The notes: generated by a model not told the origin, from the sequence alone. A stretch of 64,000 nt of DNA from Pycnopodia helianthoides (GCA_032158295.1 CM063262.1:5737394-5801393); one strand, 5' to 3'; numbered from the stretch's first letter, positions 35,501-39,481 are shown. Numbers and translations are program-made.

Positions 35501-36570
35501 TCCTGTTCACGCCTGAGACAAAGTTCAGTCTGGACACGGTGCTCTCAGAGTATGACCACATCATGGAGAAGTATAGCAACAGGGCCCTCACACCCGAGTT
35601 TGACACTAGTACAGAGGAAGGGCTGTCGGGGAAACGGACTTCATTCCCGCGGGCACCTCTTGAAACGGAAGAGTACCAGCCAGTTCCTCAGTTCTTGGAT
35701 ACGTTGAATGCCAATTACAATCACGCGTCCGACGGCGAGGGTGATGAAGGCACCCCGAAGAAAAGCGACGTGCCACTATTTATTGTCAAAGAAAACGATT
35801 TAGCTGGTGAATCTCCTCAAGAGTCTACGGTGGAATCACCCTCACACAATGAAAGCCTACCTCAAAGGAACAAACGATTATCGTCAACGGAGGGAAGGCG
35901 GTCATCGGACGTCGTGAAAGACGAAGACTTAGTTGAACGGTGGGAAAAAACTCAGAGCAAAAACTTGGACGTAAACTTAGAGTTTGACGTCCTGAGCAGG
36001 GAATCGGACATAATCGATTTTGAGAACTCGCCGGACGAGTCGGAGGGTGTTGAGAAAACAAAATCGTCGGACGATAAGTTGGACGACTCGGTTGAGACCT
36101 CATTCGATGAAGCCTCGGTGGATCTTGTGGAGGTTGAGGACTCGGATCAGGCGATGACGCACCATTCTGCCGACGAGCCCAGCCCGGAATCCGAGCGAGA
36201 GGACTACAGTCTGAGCATCGAGATCGGGAACCCGTCCACGGAGGAAGACCAAGGCTTGCACGAAATGAAATTCCCGGACGAGGACGAGTTGGATTCAGAC
36301 CTCCTGGGCGTGACAACAAATCTGGTCGACATGGCGAAGGAAATCCGCGTCAGTCAAGCGACGCTCTCTTCACAATACGATAACCTCGACGACAACGCGT
36401 CCCAGAGTTCATCTGACAGGGGGGTGGATTGCAATGCTAGAACAGCCTCCCCACCCGCTTTTGAGGTGGTTGAATCTCCTTTTTGCACCCCCTCTGATGA
36501 GAACGGAGAGCACGATCTAGTGTACGGGCTGGCGATCGATGATATCGTGGAACACGTCATAGAGCTGTAA
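2415..36570 (+). CDS. ARHGAP32: PX-SH3-RhoGAP protein, ARHGAP32/33 type (15-exon model)
   Basis: Joining 2415-2518, 7075-7171, 8260-8345, 11095-11179, 12152-12397, 14103-14195, 20004-20126, 20791-20959, 27940-28089, 29965-30206, 31452-31639, 31957-32090, 32556-32756, 33321-33517 and 34499-36570 gives about 1395 residues if one missing base in exon 13 is allowed. Seen: PX domain (about 112-240; R168, Y170, F173 of RCYEDF), SH3 (about 266-317; WW at 296-297), RhoGAP (about 369-562; arginine finger R407 in GIYRLSG, K445, R449, N525 in WAPNLL), then a 690-residue acidic, Ser-rich tail with a YDN motif near 1330. Known of the family: it stimulates GTP hydrolysis by Cdc42/Rac/Rho at membranes and is regulated by Src kinases and phosphoinositides. 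Every intron phase matches its neighbour. ARHGAP33 is an equally good name, since the gene probably predates the vertebrate split of 32 and 33. Confidence 0.9.
3419..3548. mobile_element. inverted-repeat element I1 (GGCCGTGTCGAATTGGCGGC ends)
   Basis: The left arm (ggccgtgtcgaattggcggc) is answered by a right arm (tgtagccgccaatt). A second copy lies at 25965-26071 with the same arms and the shared middle phrase 'catgcgttgaagtata'. It has no coding capacity, which suggests a non-autonomous DNA element. Confidence 0.7.
3766..3962. mobile_element. palindromic GGGCCC element A1
   Basis: Begins cagggcccgatttcatagag and ends with the inverse (gctctatgaaattggaccctg). The arms hold a CTTA-containing motif and the middle reads 'ccagtcacagatggtac', as in other A copies. 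About 197 bp and non-coding. Confidence 0.85.
4787..5055. mobile_element. inverted-repeat element Q
   Basis: The 20-bp ends AATAGACCGATCCATTAAGC and their reverse complement bracket about 230 bp. The ends look complete and well matched, suggesting a fairly recent non-autonomous insertion. No second copy was found in the window. Confidence 0.75.
5070..5231. mobile_element. inverted-repeat element R
   Basis: Ends GGCCCTTTTCAAATTCACGG and the inverse (ccgtggattcgaaaaagggcc) bracket about 120 bp rich in 'ggcttc/gaagcc'. It starts 15 bases after element Q. A related fragment with 'gccgaagccgaagcc' lies near 15660. Confidence 0.7.
5557..5945 (+). mobile_element. TTAA-flanked element D1
   Basis: Starts AGGTATTATACAG then GATTGGTAG and ends with the inverse followed by TTAA at 5942-5945. 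The interior has the core shared with families B, C and E ('aacctgtgaaagtttgggctc', then 'gagaaaatagtg'). About 389 bp and non-coding. Confidence 0.8.
6269..6468. mobile_element. palindromic GGGCCC element A2
   Basis: Starts acccaatttcatagacttgc and ends gcagctctgtgaaattgggc, with the usual A interior ('ccagaataaggttatcagcc'). A diverged full-length copy. Confidence 0.8.
6622..6823. repeat. dispersed repeat S1 (CAGGCCTGG-bounded)
   Basis: Phrases 'gtctatgggaaactttt', 'ggggcaccaaggagaagacc' and 'gcaacagaggccatgg' recur in S2 (17859-18391), and a weaker relative lies at 33983-34132. S1 ends in caggcctgg directly beside foldback F1. Confidence 0.65.
6821..6964. mobile_element. foldback element F1
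   Basis: The two halves are complementary: tcgatttcacaaaactcttc against a right end of tctttgtgaaatcggcccctg, with 'aggactagtcctag' and 'agataagactagtctta' inside. The same family appears at 16822-16996 and 17977-18141. Confidence 0.8.
7075..7171 (+). CDS. ARHGAP32: RhoGAP gene, exon 2
   Basis: Acceptor ...tcag and donor GTTCGT flank 97 bp. The first base completes an arginine codon with exon 1; the exon then reads GKKIRKFSENDADIRS and ends on a codon boundary (LLFSK). Basic and acidic patches precede the PX domain. The reading frame stays open through the exon. Confidence 0.65.
7172..8259 (+). other. intron 2 of the RhoGAP gene
   Basis: Two thirds of this 1.09 kb intron is the tRNA-Leu-like tandem array at 7445-8172. 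Nothing else was recognised. Confidence 0.6.
7445..8172 (-). repeat. tandem array of tRNA-Leu(CAA)-like units, about 7 x 105 bp
   Basis: Units begin near 7445, 7551, 7656, 7761, 7866, 7971 and 8073. Read on the minus strand, each has a tRNA 5' arm (gtgtcgtgg), an anticodon-like stretch ggactcaa.ctctgg with CAA in the last unit, a long variable arm and a T-arm (gtgggttcgaatccc), then ttgacacttgtgtcc. The paired ends (gtgtcg and ttgacac) imitate an acceptor stem. Most units have damaged A boxes and anticodon stems, so these are tRNA-derived repeats, not working tRNA genes. Because 105 is divisible by 3, a spurious 163-codon frame runs through the array. Confidence 0.85.
8260..8345 (+). CDS. ARHGAP32: RhoGAP gene, exon 3
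   Basis: Starts on a codon boundary after ...ttccag with VPLTPLENNGETNIRRRAS and ends SLRIKKMSSS plus two bases (TC) before GTAAGT. The next exon supplies T, giving serine. This agrees with exon 2 ending in phase 0. The sequence is basic, like the stretch before the PX domain in mammalian relatives. Confidence 0.75.
8403..8788. mobile_element. TTAA-flanked element T
   Basis: TTAA, then ATGCACAGTACACG and TTTGGTAATT; the right end is the inverse, closing with TTAA at 8785-8788. The interior keeps a worn copy of the shared core ('aacctgtgaaaattcac'). About 386 bp and non-coding. Confidence 0.75.
9158..9254. repeat. 9-bp tandem repeat, ggtttaaac type
   Basis: About ten imperfect units of ggtttaaac, agtttaaat and ggtttaaat. 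Each junction makes the palindrome GTTTAAAC, so the block is self-complementary at many registers. Confidence 0.9.
9341..9850. mobile_element. palindromic GGGCCC element A3, split by P1
   Basis: The left arm (cggcccaatttcatagagct) starts at 9341. The right arm resumes after the insert as gcaactttataaaattggga. Removing 9568-9825 rejoins tgtgcTTAAgcaacttt, the expected arm of an A element. Confidence 0.8.
9564..9825. mobile_element. piggyBac-like TTAA-CCC element P1, inserted in A3
   Basis: TTAA duplications at 9564-9567 and 9822-9825 flank an element whose ends are cccttt.aactcgaccc and the inverse of gggctcgaggtgaaaggg. TTAA targets and CCC-initial ends are classical piggyBac features. About 254 bp with no transposase. 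Confidence 0.8.
10362..10433 (-). repeat. tRNA-like SINE head
   Basis: Minus strand: gggctagctcggcggtctag (D-arm/A box), then gtcgtgggttcgaatcccac (T-arm/B box). A and B boxes are intact but the anticodon arm is irregular. Probably the 5' part of a tRNA-derived SINE. Confidence 0.65.
10799..10870 (-). pseudogene. tRNA-Asn(GTT)-like pseudogene or SINE head
   Basis: Seventy-two bases fold as a cloverleaf on the minus strand. The acceptor GGCTAGA pairs with TCTAGTC (one G-T), the D-stem GCTC/GAGC is perfect, and the T-loop is ttcaaat. The anticodon loop acGTTaa has C instead of the universal U at position 33 and a mismatched closing pair; the T-stem is weak. I therefore call it a pseudogene. 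The family recurs widely in marine invertebrates as I recall. Confidence 0.6.
11095..11179 (+). CDS. ARHGAP32: RhoGAP gene, exon 4 (entry to PX domain)
   Basis: Acceptor tttcag and donor GTGAGT. After the shared serine codon it reads FHDGTSRFPKLNDC, then AHFHYDNVELGRIT, ending in phase 0. The AHFHYDNVE block closely matches the AHFHYENVEFG segment I recall at the same place in vertebrate ARHGAP32. Confidence 0.92.
11229..11624 (+). mobile_element. TTAA-flanked element C1
   Basis: TTAA, then AGGAACATTACAG and AATTGGTTTTTGC; ends with the inverse and TTAA. The interior carries 'aacctgtagaagtttgag' and 'gtcacgagaaaatagtgaa', the core common to several families here. Five C copies occur in the window. 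Confidence 0.9.
11621..11845 (+). mobile_element. TTAA element E2a, abutting C1
   Basis: Begins at the TTAA that closes C1 with AGGTAGGGTCATAG and contains 'gcactgcagctgttgat' and 'catgaattgtttctcagat'. The same unit lies in inverse orientation at 53635-53836, also against a C element. Confidence 0.7.
12152..12397 (+). CDS. ARHGAP32: RhoGAP gene, exon 5 (PX core)
   Basis: Acceptor atcgcag and donor GTACGT; phase 0 at both ends, 82 codons (residues 125-206). It contains NPFAIKVFSNGKVWLVK, RCYEDFRVLDKQLH and CIYDRRFSQL. R168 of RCYEDF is the PX arginine expected to contact the phosphoinositide 3-phosphate in lipid-binding members. CIYDRRFSQL is a hallmark of ARHGAP32/33. Confidence 0.96.
12991..13330. 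repeat. two tandem copies of hairpin repeat J with CA spacer
   Basis: Copies at about 12991-13145 and 13178-13330 each run from ttgcacacaccgttgtgggg to a closing inverse arm (cccacaacggtgtgtatgcc). Each is a 150-bp hairpin with ends of about 17 bp. The spacer is a (CA)n tract with flanking 'cccacgcacaaac'. Confidence 0.85.
13624..13682. mobile_element. minimal TTAA element (E type, 51 bp between TTAAs)
   Basis: TTAA, AGGCACTGGACAC, about 20 bases, gtgtccagtgtct, TTAA. Only the two ends of an E-family element remain. Full E elements, such as the copy near 25180, are several hundred bases long. Confidence 0.75.
14103..14195 (+). CDS. ARHGAP32: RhoGAP gene, exon 6 (PX C-terminal helix)
   Basis: Acceptor gacag and donor GTAGGG enclose exactly 31 codons, phase 0 at both ends (residues 207-237): GVRAMLGRYLGRFSQIAG, DMINCGPVLNWME. 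INCGP and the terminal WME match the vertebrate protein as I recall it. Confidence 0.93.
14236..14541. mobile_element. piggyBac-like TTAA-CCC element P2
   Basis: TTAA then CCCTTACAGTGCC; the right end is ggcactggaaggg then TTAA. Inside, the phrase 'gttgagtagtagaacgta' and the following 'gttggcggcctg' occur twice, an internal tandem duplication. Non-coding. Confidence 0.75.
14594..14774. mobile_element. H-related element with TGACGTCA
   Basis: Runs from tatagaccttatgcattgac to 'atgtgcatacggtc', with a perfect TGACGTCA at 14607-14614 and 'cgccgccatc' like the H family. Diverged; borders are approximate. Confidence 0.5.
15083..15234. mobile_element. inverted-repeat element H1
   Basis: The left arm tagaccccttgcattggccg is answered by catcagagatggtggtcaat. 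The arms include 'gtgcacgcg' and its inverse. A perfect CRE palindrome TGACGTCA lies at 15213-15220. Confidence 0.8.
16822..16996. mobile_element. foldback element F2
   Basis: Complementary halves, from cagccgatttcacgaagcgc to gagtttggtgaaatcgacgg, with 'taggattaatcctatc' inside. Same design as F1 and F3 but a different core sequence. Confidence 0.75.
17673..17863. mobile_element. foldback-like element G
   Basis: Ends cctgggcccggtttccacga and gagtttggtgaaatctggtc, with 'cgacgc' repeats inside. The outermost bases match the A and F families although the interior does not. Confidence 0.6.
17977..18141. mobile_element. foldback element F3
   Basis: A nearly perfect hairpin: 'aggactagtcctaagttagg' and the inverse, with 'gcaatgctaagagat' against 'atctcttagcattgc'. 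The most intact foldback in the window, so probably the youngest. Confidence 0.85.
18141..18339. mobile_element. palindromic GGGCCC element A4
   Basis: Directly follows F3: agggcccaatttcatagagc to gatctatgaaactgagccct. The usual interior is present ('gtaaccttattctggtaagc'). Confidence 0.85.
19376..19945. mobile_element. nested inverted-repeat elements M (outer and inner)
   Basis: Outer arms are atgttccgacacccctatgt and the inverse near 19903-19925 (acataggggtgtcggaacat). Inner arms at about 19444 (agatccagaaaggtggatca) and 19821-19856 (tcaatccacctttctggatt) bracket 'gatcagacccggatc' repeats. The arrangement reads as one element inside another. Confidence 0.7.
20004..20126 (+). CDS. ARHGAP32: RhoGAP gene, exon 7 (PX to SH3)
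   Basis: Acceptor tacag and donor GTGAGT; 41 codons, phase 0 at both ends (residues 238-278): LDNHGNHVVASEESAINI, PAVAAAHVTKRYMAQAPDE, ISLE. The last part starts the SH3 fold (Y267-A-x-A-P-DEISLE in place of the usual ALYDY start). Confidence 0.95.
20127..20790 (+). other. intron 7 of the RhoGAP gene
   Basis: No exon was seen. A fragment near 20595-20685 ('ctggtcttgtaaac', 'tcgagccctgc') belongs to the same dispersed repeat as positions 20-330. Confidence 0.5.
20791..20959 (+). CDS. ARHGAP32: RhoGAP gene, exon 8 (SH3 core)
   Basis: Acceptor tttgtag and donor GTATGG; 56 codons plus one base (residues 279-334): VGDMISVIDMPPPEDTSWWR, GKNGFEVGFFPRQCVEII. It has the SH3 acidic/WW/FFP signature. 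The position after FFPRQ is C312, where typical SH3 domains have the aromatic residue of the ligand groove; vertebrate ARHGAP32 also lacks tyrosine here (FPGHCVE as recalled). The ligand surface may be atypical. Confidence 0.95.
21177..21546. mobile_element. TTAA-CCC element P3
   Basis: TTAA then CCCTCCTAC; the right end is gtaggaggg then TTAA. About 360 bp with no open frame of interest. The ends share only CCCT with the other P elements. Confidence 0.65.
22438..22471 (+). repeat. G-rich tract with quadruplex potential
   Basis: Runs of ten, seven, six and three G separated by single bases. Such a tract on the sense strand could form a quadruplex in the pre-mRNA. It may also be an assembly weak point. 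Confidence 0.7.
23190..23525. repeat. 34-bp GCCGC-rich minisatellite, about 10 copies
   Basis: The unit reads ggcacaagccgcttgtagcc followed by gctatgggcactgc. Copies differ mainly at g/t in 'gcttg(c/t)agcc'. Since 34 is not divisible by 3, the three frames rotate through the array and a spurious 137-codon frame results. Confidence 0.95.
24008..24206 (+). mobile_element. inverted-repeat element K1
   Basis: Starts agagctgccagcatttgcat and ends with 'cagggagagttggcagctctg'. The inverse copy K2 is at 28616-28792; an end fragment ('gcaaatgttggcagccctgg') is at about 28220. Confidence 0.7.
24244..24316. mobile_element. L-family end fragment L3
   Basis: TTAA followed by 'ggtactgtcgtcatgatcat' and 'gcaggcctatggctg', matching one end of L1. 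The rest of the element is missing. Confidence 0.55.
24328..24720 (+). mobile_element. TTAA-flanked element C2
   Basis: TTAA at both edges, AGGAACATTACAG start and inverse end, and the same interior as C1 (for example 'gtaagcactttatgtaatcc'). Confidence 0.9.
25180..25505 (-). mobile_element. TTAA-family element E1 (partial)
   Basis: Contains 'cttttggtaatcgtcaaagac', a core copy ('tgtgggctcaatcggtcatc') and a central hairpin (gcctgagaaaggcttcat against gaagcctttctcgg). The closing AGGCAGTGGACAC-type end is not intact. Tail phrases recur at 58290-58437. Confidence 0.65.
25965..26071. mobile_element. inverted-repeat element I2
   Basis: The left arm gcggctacagctacggctgg pairs with ccgtagctgtagccgccaat. 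Better preserved than I1. Confidence 0.75.
26517..26906 (+). mobile_element. TTAA-family element D2
   Basis: TTAA, AGGTGTTCTATACAGG then ATTGGTAGAG; the right end is 'accaatcctgtata' with the final TTAA lost. Matches D1 throughout, including 'caaaatagtcgcagacagtg'. Confidence 0.8.
27501..27689. mobile_element. palindromic GGGCCC element A5 (right end truncated)
   Basis: Starts aggtcccaatttcatagagc and stops within the right arm after ctctatgaaagg. Confidence 0.8.
27940..28089 (+). CDS. ARHGAP32: RhoGAP gene, exon 9 (entry to GAP domain)
   Basis: Acceptor ccacag and donor GTAGGA. It takes G from exon 8 (valine) and gives G to exon 10. Encodes VLNKHGKLITFLRSFILARP, TRRGLKQRGILRERVFGCDL, GEHLLNCGTD (residues 335-384). 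RVFGCDLGEHL opens the RhoGAP fold. The basic helix before it could bind acidic lipids. Confidence 0.96.
28407..28603. mobile_element. palindromic GGGCCC element A6
   Basis: Both arms are intact: cagggcccaatttcatagag and ctctatgaaattgggcccag. Very similar in the interior to A7, suggesting recent common origin. Confidence 0.9.
28616..28792 (-). mobile_element. inverted-repeat element K2
   Basis: The reverse complement matches K1, including 'gcaagatgcaaatgttggca' and 'aatctccctgattg'. Confidence 0.65.
29404..29794 (+). mobile_element. TTAA-flanked element B1
   Basis: TTAA, AGGTATTGTACACC then TTTTGGTAAC; ends 'accaatagtgtacagggcct' TTAA. It contains the shared core ('gtgaaagtttgagctcaatt', 'gtcacgagaaaatagtg') and two cacgcgtgataaaa palindromes near 29600-29635. 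Confidence 0.9.
29965..30206 (+). CDS. ARHGAP32: RhoGAP gene, exon 10 (arginine finger)
   Basis: Acceptor tttcag and donor GTAAGT; starts with two bases, ends phase 0 (residues 385-465). Includes ACTEFIESNGVVDGIYRLSG with catalytic R407, and SVCKLYFRELPNPLLTYQLY with K445 and R449 that stabilise the finger and GTPase contact. All residues needed for GAP activity are present, so the protein should be catalytically competent. Confidence 0.97.
30207..31451 (+). other. intron 10 of the RhoGAP gene
   Basis: Begins with poly-G runs (30300-30335). The last 260 bases are a partial tandem duplication that includes the exon 11 acceptor (see the repeat at 31185-31485). The remaining 800 bp show no exon. 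Confidence 0.6.
31185..31485 (+). repeat. 160-bp tandem duplication covering the exon 11 acceptor
   Basis: The block from 'cctgaccgcacccaaaatac' to the first 30 bases of exon 11 occurs twice, offset by 160 bases. The upstream copy keeps a full acceptor (gttaatgtag at 31282-31291) and then GAGGCGGCAACATCCAATGA. The two copies differ by a few substitutions and a short length change. Confidence 0.92.
31452..31639 (+). CDS. ARHGAP32: RhoGAP gene, exon 11
   Basis: Acceptor aatttag and donor GTCAGT; 62 codons plus two bases (residues 466-527): EAATSNEEKRLIKMHDTVQQ, LPPPHYRTLEFLIKHL, NTKNLAIVWAPNLL. The conserved N525 of WAPNLL contacts the GTPase in RhoGAP structures. The start is fixed by phase 0 and by matching AATDEERLIKIHD as recalled in vertebrates. 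Confidence 0.96.
31640..31956 (+). other. intron 11 of the RhoGAP gene
   Basis: 317 bp. On the minus strand, 31826-31905 carries 'ttggcgtagtggtatcttg', an A-box-like phrase, with a poor B box; possibly a worn tRNA-derived SINE. Confidence 0.4.
31957..32090 (+). CDS. ARHGAP32: RhoGAP gene, exon 12 (end of GAP domain)
   Basis: Acceptor ccatag and donor GTAAGT; takes AG from exon 11 and leaves T for exon 13. Encodes (R)SKDLILATAAAFMEIKIQAT, VVEYLIRKADVIF, closing the GAP fold near residue 562, then NDKLFPDVPGR. Confidence 0.95.
32091..32555 (+). other. intron 12 of the RhoGAP gene
   Basis: 465 bp with no exon or named repeat. A short run of 'aataataatagtaataa' at 32322-32345 is followed by 'tagcgcttaatacagggtttctaag', a phrase typical of dispersed marine-invertebrate repeats. 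Confidence 0.45.
32556..32756 (+). CDS. ARHGAP32: RhoGAP gene, exon 13 (one-base frame break)
   Basis: Acceptor gacag and donor GTAGGA. The 5' half, in the frame set by exon 12, reads LMGQEMQRPKSLILSTPTK and LLSLEEARARTASQELK. The 3' half, in the frame needed by exon 14, reads EVIDDKPKYIEVGGGPAAL and HTVINFPMER. Both halves match the vertebrate protein (RPKSLL..LEEAQART and KYIEVGEGPAAL as recalled). Between EEA and KYIEVG there are 47 bases where 48 would encode the 16 residues found in vertebrates. One base is therefore missing between about 32640 and 32690, by sequencing error, polymorphism or mutation. Read literally, the frame ends shortly after at a TAA in the exon. Confidence 0.9.
32757..33320 (+). 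other. intron 13 of the RhoGAP gene
   Basis: The first half is a 62-bp tandem repeat (32804-33090). The remainder has no recognised feature apart from the polypyrimidine tract and acceptor of exon 14. Confidence 0.6.
32804..33090. repeat. about 61-bp tandem repeat, 4-5 copies
   Basis: The unit starts tatcttgattttgcaaaaaa, then 'cgctatctcacacaaaagtg' and 'ctccgttcaaaaa'. Copies begin near 32811, 32875, 32937, 32998 and 33059 and degrade towards both edges. Confidence 0.9.
33321..33517 (+). CDS. ARHGAP32: RhoGAP gene, exon 14
   Basis: Acceptor tttgtag and donor GTAAGT; the first base completes arginine. Encodes KRGSFSAKSKKSPGWKNFFT, RSGSKDGTKKKDGDKSLGRG, SLRSVRSVESLTSSNSSYDG. KKSPGWKNFF and the SLRS..SVESLTS block match the ARHGAP32 segment after the GAP domain. 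Highly basic, with many phosphorylatable serines. Confidence 0.93.
33518..34498 (+). other. intron 14 of the RhoGAP gene
   Basis: Contains a tRNA-Leu-like SINE (from 33642) and S-type repeat S3 (33983-34132: 'gcaggcctcgaac' and 'gggcacccacagcaattgctg', a small hairpin). Nothing else was recognised. Confidence 0.55.
33642..33960 (+). repeat. tRNA-Leu(CAA)-like SINE fragment
   Basis: ggcgtgtcgcagccgagtgg then gactcaagttctgg reproduces the D-arm and the CAA anticodon arm of tRNA-Leu. A T-arm phrase (ccgttcgaatcccgcc) sits about 250 bases later, so the head has been split or the two parts are separate copies. Related to the array at 7445-8172 but in the opposite orientation. Confidence 0.55.
34499..36570 (+). 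CDS. ARHGAP32: RhoGAP gene, exon 15 (terminal, acidic tail)
   Basis: Acceptor gttgcag; the first two bases complete glycine; stop TAA at 36568-36570. The 690 residues are rich in Ser, Asp and Glu and look disordered. Features: RRNSVACVDSLQRAASHDSF at the start (RRxS, basophilic-kinase type), KKPPEKKKKEEKDRRK-like basic run near residue 775, APVRRRSKAMGIPTRRK, FTPETKFSLDTVLSEYDHI, and near the end TLSSQYDNLDDNASQ (about 1326-1340). SQYDNL recurs near the C-terminus of vertebrate ARHGAP32 as I recall; phosphorylated YxN is a Grb2-type SH2 site. Polyproline SH3 ligands, prominent in vertebrate members, are sparse. It ends DDIVEHVIEL. Confidence 0.95.
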
Positions 36571-36619
36571 TTATGATAAATATGATTAACAGGAAGTAGT
36601 GTAGAGGTTCACAATTGGA

Positions 36620-37272
36620 AGGGGATGTTAATATCACCCGATAGGGATAGTTTGTATTACCCAATGGGGATTGTTGATACCACCTGATTGGGATATGTTA
36701 ATATAATCTGCTAGGAATATGTTAATATCACCTATAGGAATATGCTAATATCACCTAATAGGATGTTAATATCATCCGATAGGGATAGTTAGTATTACCT
36801 AATGGAGATGTTGATACCACCTGATTGGGATATGTTAATATCACCTGATAGAGATGTTATTATCGCCTGATAGGGATATATGCTAATATCACATGGATAT
36901 TTTTAATATCACCCAATAGGGATATGCTAATATCACCCGATAGGGATGTTAATATTACCCAATGGGGGATTGTGATAACACCCGATAAGGATATGCTAAT
37001 ATCACCTGGGCCCAATTTCATAGAGCTGCTTAAGCACAAAAAGTAGCTAAGCACAACAAAATTACACTTACCAGAATAAGGTTACCAGCCAAACTACTAT
37101 ACCACATGTACAATTTGTGACTGGTAACCTGCTCATTTCTGCTTAGCAGGCAATTGTTAAGCAATATTTTCTGCTTAAGCAGCTCTATGAAATTGGGCCC
37201 AGATAGGGATATGCTAATATGCTAATATCACCTGATAGGGATATGTTAACATCACCCAATAGGGATATACAG
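36620..37272. repeat. degenerate minisatellite (gggatatgctaatatcacc), split by A7
   Basis: About 20 units of 20-28 bases built from 'gggatatgttaatatcacct' and 'gatagggatgttaatatcac'. Starts 50 bases after the RhoGAP stop codon, so it is probably transcribed in the 3' untranslated region. Element A7 interrupts one unit. Confidence 0.85.
37007..37202. mobile_element. palindromic GGGCCC element A7 inside the minisatellite
   Basis: ctgggcccaatttcatagag to ctctatgaaattgggcccag. The flanking minisatellite reads 'aatatcac' on the left and 'atagggatatg' on the right, giving a clean view of the insertion point. Confidence 0.9.
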
Positions 37273-37342
37273 TTTGTACCTTTATCCGTAATCTTTTGAT
37301 CAAGATACGTTCAATATTTGGGTATTGGTTTACACGTCACAT

Positions 37343-37501
37343 CCTGGGCCCAATTTCATACAGCCAGCAACCACAACCACAAAAGCTTGCTTAACCTAAA
37401 AAAAATGCTGCTAAGCAGGAAAAGGTTGAAATGGCATGCCACTCACATTGTTTATGACTGGTGCCCCGTTTTGCTGAACAGCTTTATGAAATTAGGCCCA
37501 G
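37343..37501. mobile_element. palindromic GGGCCC element A8 (diverged)
   Basis: ctgggcccaatttcatacag to gctttatgaaattaggccca, about 158 bp, with a shortened interior. Confidence 0.7.
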
Positions 37502-37734
37502 TTTTCGAAAACCATAACCTTATCATGAAGATAAGAATTTCCGATTGGGGGAGAGATCAAATATCCCGGTAAAATTCCTGATTTCTTGTAAGACAGCAGC
37601 TCTACCTTATTCCAATTCAATTCCCACGTTGTCCTTTCCAATGTCACCCATACCAAAGGTCTCTTTAAAACCTTAACACCCCGGAGTGATATACTTGGAT
37701 CCTTCCTCACTCGAAACAAAATCCAACACCATGT

Positions 37735-38046
37735 GATTACTCACCACTCAAATTGTTGGACTCTGATGATGGTGGTATGCCTGACCCCATGTAAAGCATG
37801 ATCAGTTCACTAGCGCAGTCCTCAGTCCGACACCATTTAGTAACTCAATACCCAAGCTGTCGGACGCTGATTATGGTGGTATGCCTGATCCGATGTAAAG
37901 CATAATCAGTTTACTAGTGCAGTCCTCAGTCCAACACCATACAGTTACTCAACACCCAAACTGTTGGACTCTGATTATGGTGGTATGCCTGATCCCATGC
38001 AAAGCATGATCTCAGTTTACTAGTGCAGTCCTCAGTCCAACAGAAT
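37735..38046. repeat. about 104-bp tandem repeat, 3 copies
   Basis: Each unit includes 'gttggactctgattatggtg', 'gtatgcctgatcc' and 'gcagtcctcagtcc'. No open frame runs through it. Confidence 0.9.
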
Positions 38047-38639
38047 TAAACAAACCCTGCTGTTGGAGTTTGATAGATCAGAGGCGGTTAGGGTTCAGGT
38101 AACGCGTTCCAATTTATTATCGCCCACCTTCAAGCAAAATAAACGCTTAGCATCAAACCCTAAATAACCAGTGATGATCATGCATCACATGCTGTGGTAA
38201 ACCAGATTCTGCTTTAAGCGAAACGTGTCATGTGCTAAGCAAATTTCAGCGCTCTGTAAAAAAAAAAAAGTCCACTCCACTTTTTATCGCAATCAGCCTT
38301 CGTGTGTGTGTGTTTCTGACCAAATTTCTAAAAAAGCTTGGTGTATTGTTCTTGCCTTGAACAAGTTGACAGTGCCTATATACAAAGGTAGTAAAGTGGG
38401 GTTGTGATAATTTTAAAAAGTAACCCAAGGTTTGAAAATATTATATGGGATATGTTATTCGTGTATTTGAGATTTGGGGGGGGGGGAAAAAAAGACTTGA
38501 ACAATCTTTATATAAATGTGAAGGGCCTAAACAATATATGTCCACTTGACCCTTACGGTGCTGGCCAGAGTCCATCCATTATAGCGCTGGGCCAGTACCC
38601 ATTAACCTGGGCCAGTGTTGAATGGAATATGAGATTCGT

Positions 38640-39030
38640 TTGTTTGAGCCTAGGGCCTATGGAACACTGGTTTGTGCTGAGGGCCTACGGAACACTGGTG
38701 CCTAGGGCCTAATGAAACATTGATTGATGCGTAGGGCCTACAGAACTCTGGTTTTCAAGGGCCAAAGGAACACTGGTTCCAAGGGCCTTCGAAATACTGG
38801 GTTGTGTAGGGCCTACGGAACACTGGTGCCAAGGGCCTAATGAAACTTTGATTGATGCGTAGGGCCTACGGAACACTGATGCCTAGGGCCTACAGAACTC
38901 TGGTTTTCAAGGGCCAAAGGAACACTGGTTCCAAGGGCCTTCGAAATACTGGGGTGTGTAGGAACACTGGTGGTGCCTAGGGTCCTACGGGGTGACACTG
39001 GCTGGTGCCTGGGGACTACGGAACACTTAA
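38640..39030. repeat. tandem repeat of gggcctacggaacactgg type
   Basis: Irregular units of 20-30 bases such as 'agggcctacggaacactggt' and 'gcctagggcctaatgaaac'. A longer block of about 130 bp (around 38722-38800 and 38847-38960) is itself duplicated. Confidence 0.85.
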
Positions 39031-39323
39031 TCCGGCCCTGTGTGTAACATGACCTAGACATTATTGAATGTTTGTAAAAGCAGTGTGGCTAGAGAGAAAA
39101 GTCTTAATCGTGCAGAAAATAATATCTACATTAAAACAAATTATATTATATACATTATATAAAAAAAAGTGCAGGGACAGGTGGTAAAATCTGCTGCAAT
39201 GATGTAGCCTTGGTTGTAAATCCGCAAAACGAACTGCTGCGGTTCAAAAATGTGTTGTAAGAAAAACTATCAAGTGTAAAGCCTAGAAAATAATATTGCT
39301 AAAAGCCAAGGTGTATATATATA

Positions 39324-39481
39324 TAGATGGATTGCACACGACGTCATTGGCCGCCATCTTTGATGAAAAACAATGGAAACGTGCACGCGTGTAATGCGCT
39401 GCGCACACAACTCTCAGCCAATGGATAGCCTTTTCACGCGCGCACGTTTTCATCAAAGATGTCGGCCGATGCAAGGGGGTC
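39324..39481. mobile_element. inverted-repeat element H2
   Basis: Left arm ttggccgccatctttgatga; right arm catcaaagatgtcggccgat, then gcaagggggtcc. The CRE-like site is imperfect here (cgacgtca). Confidence 0.8.
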
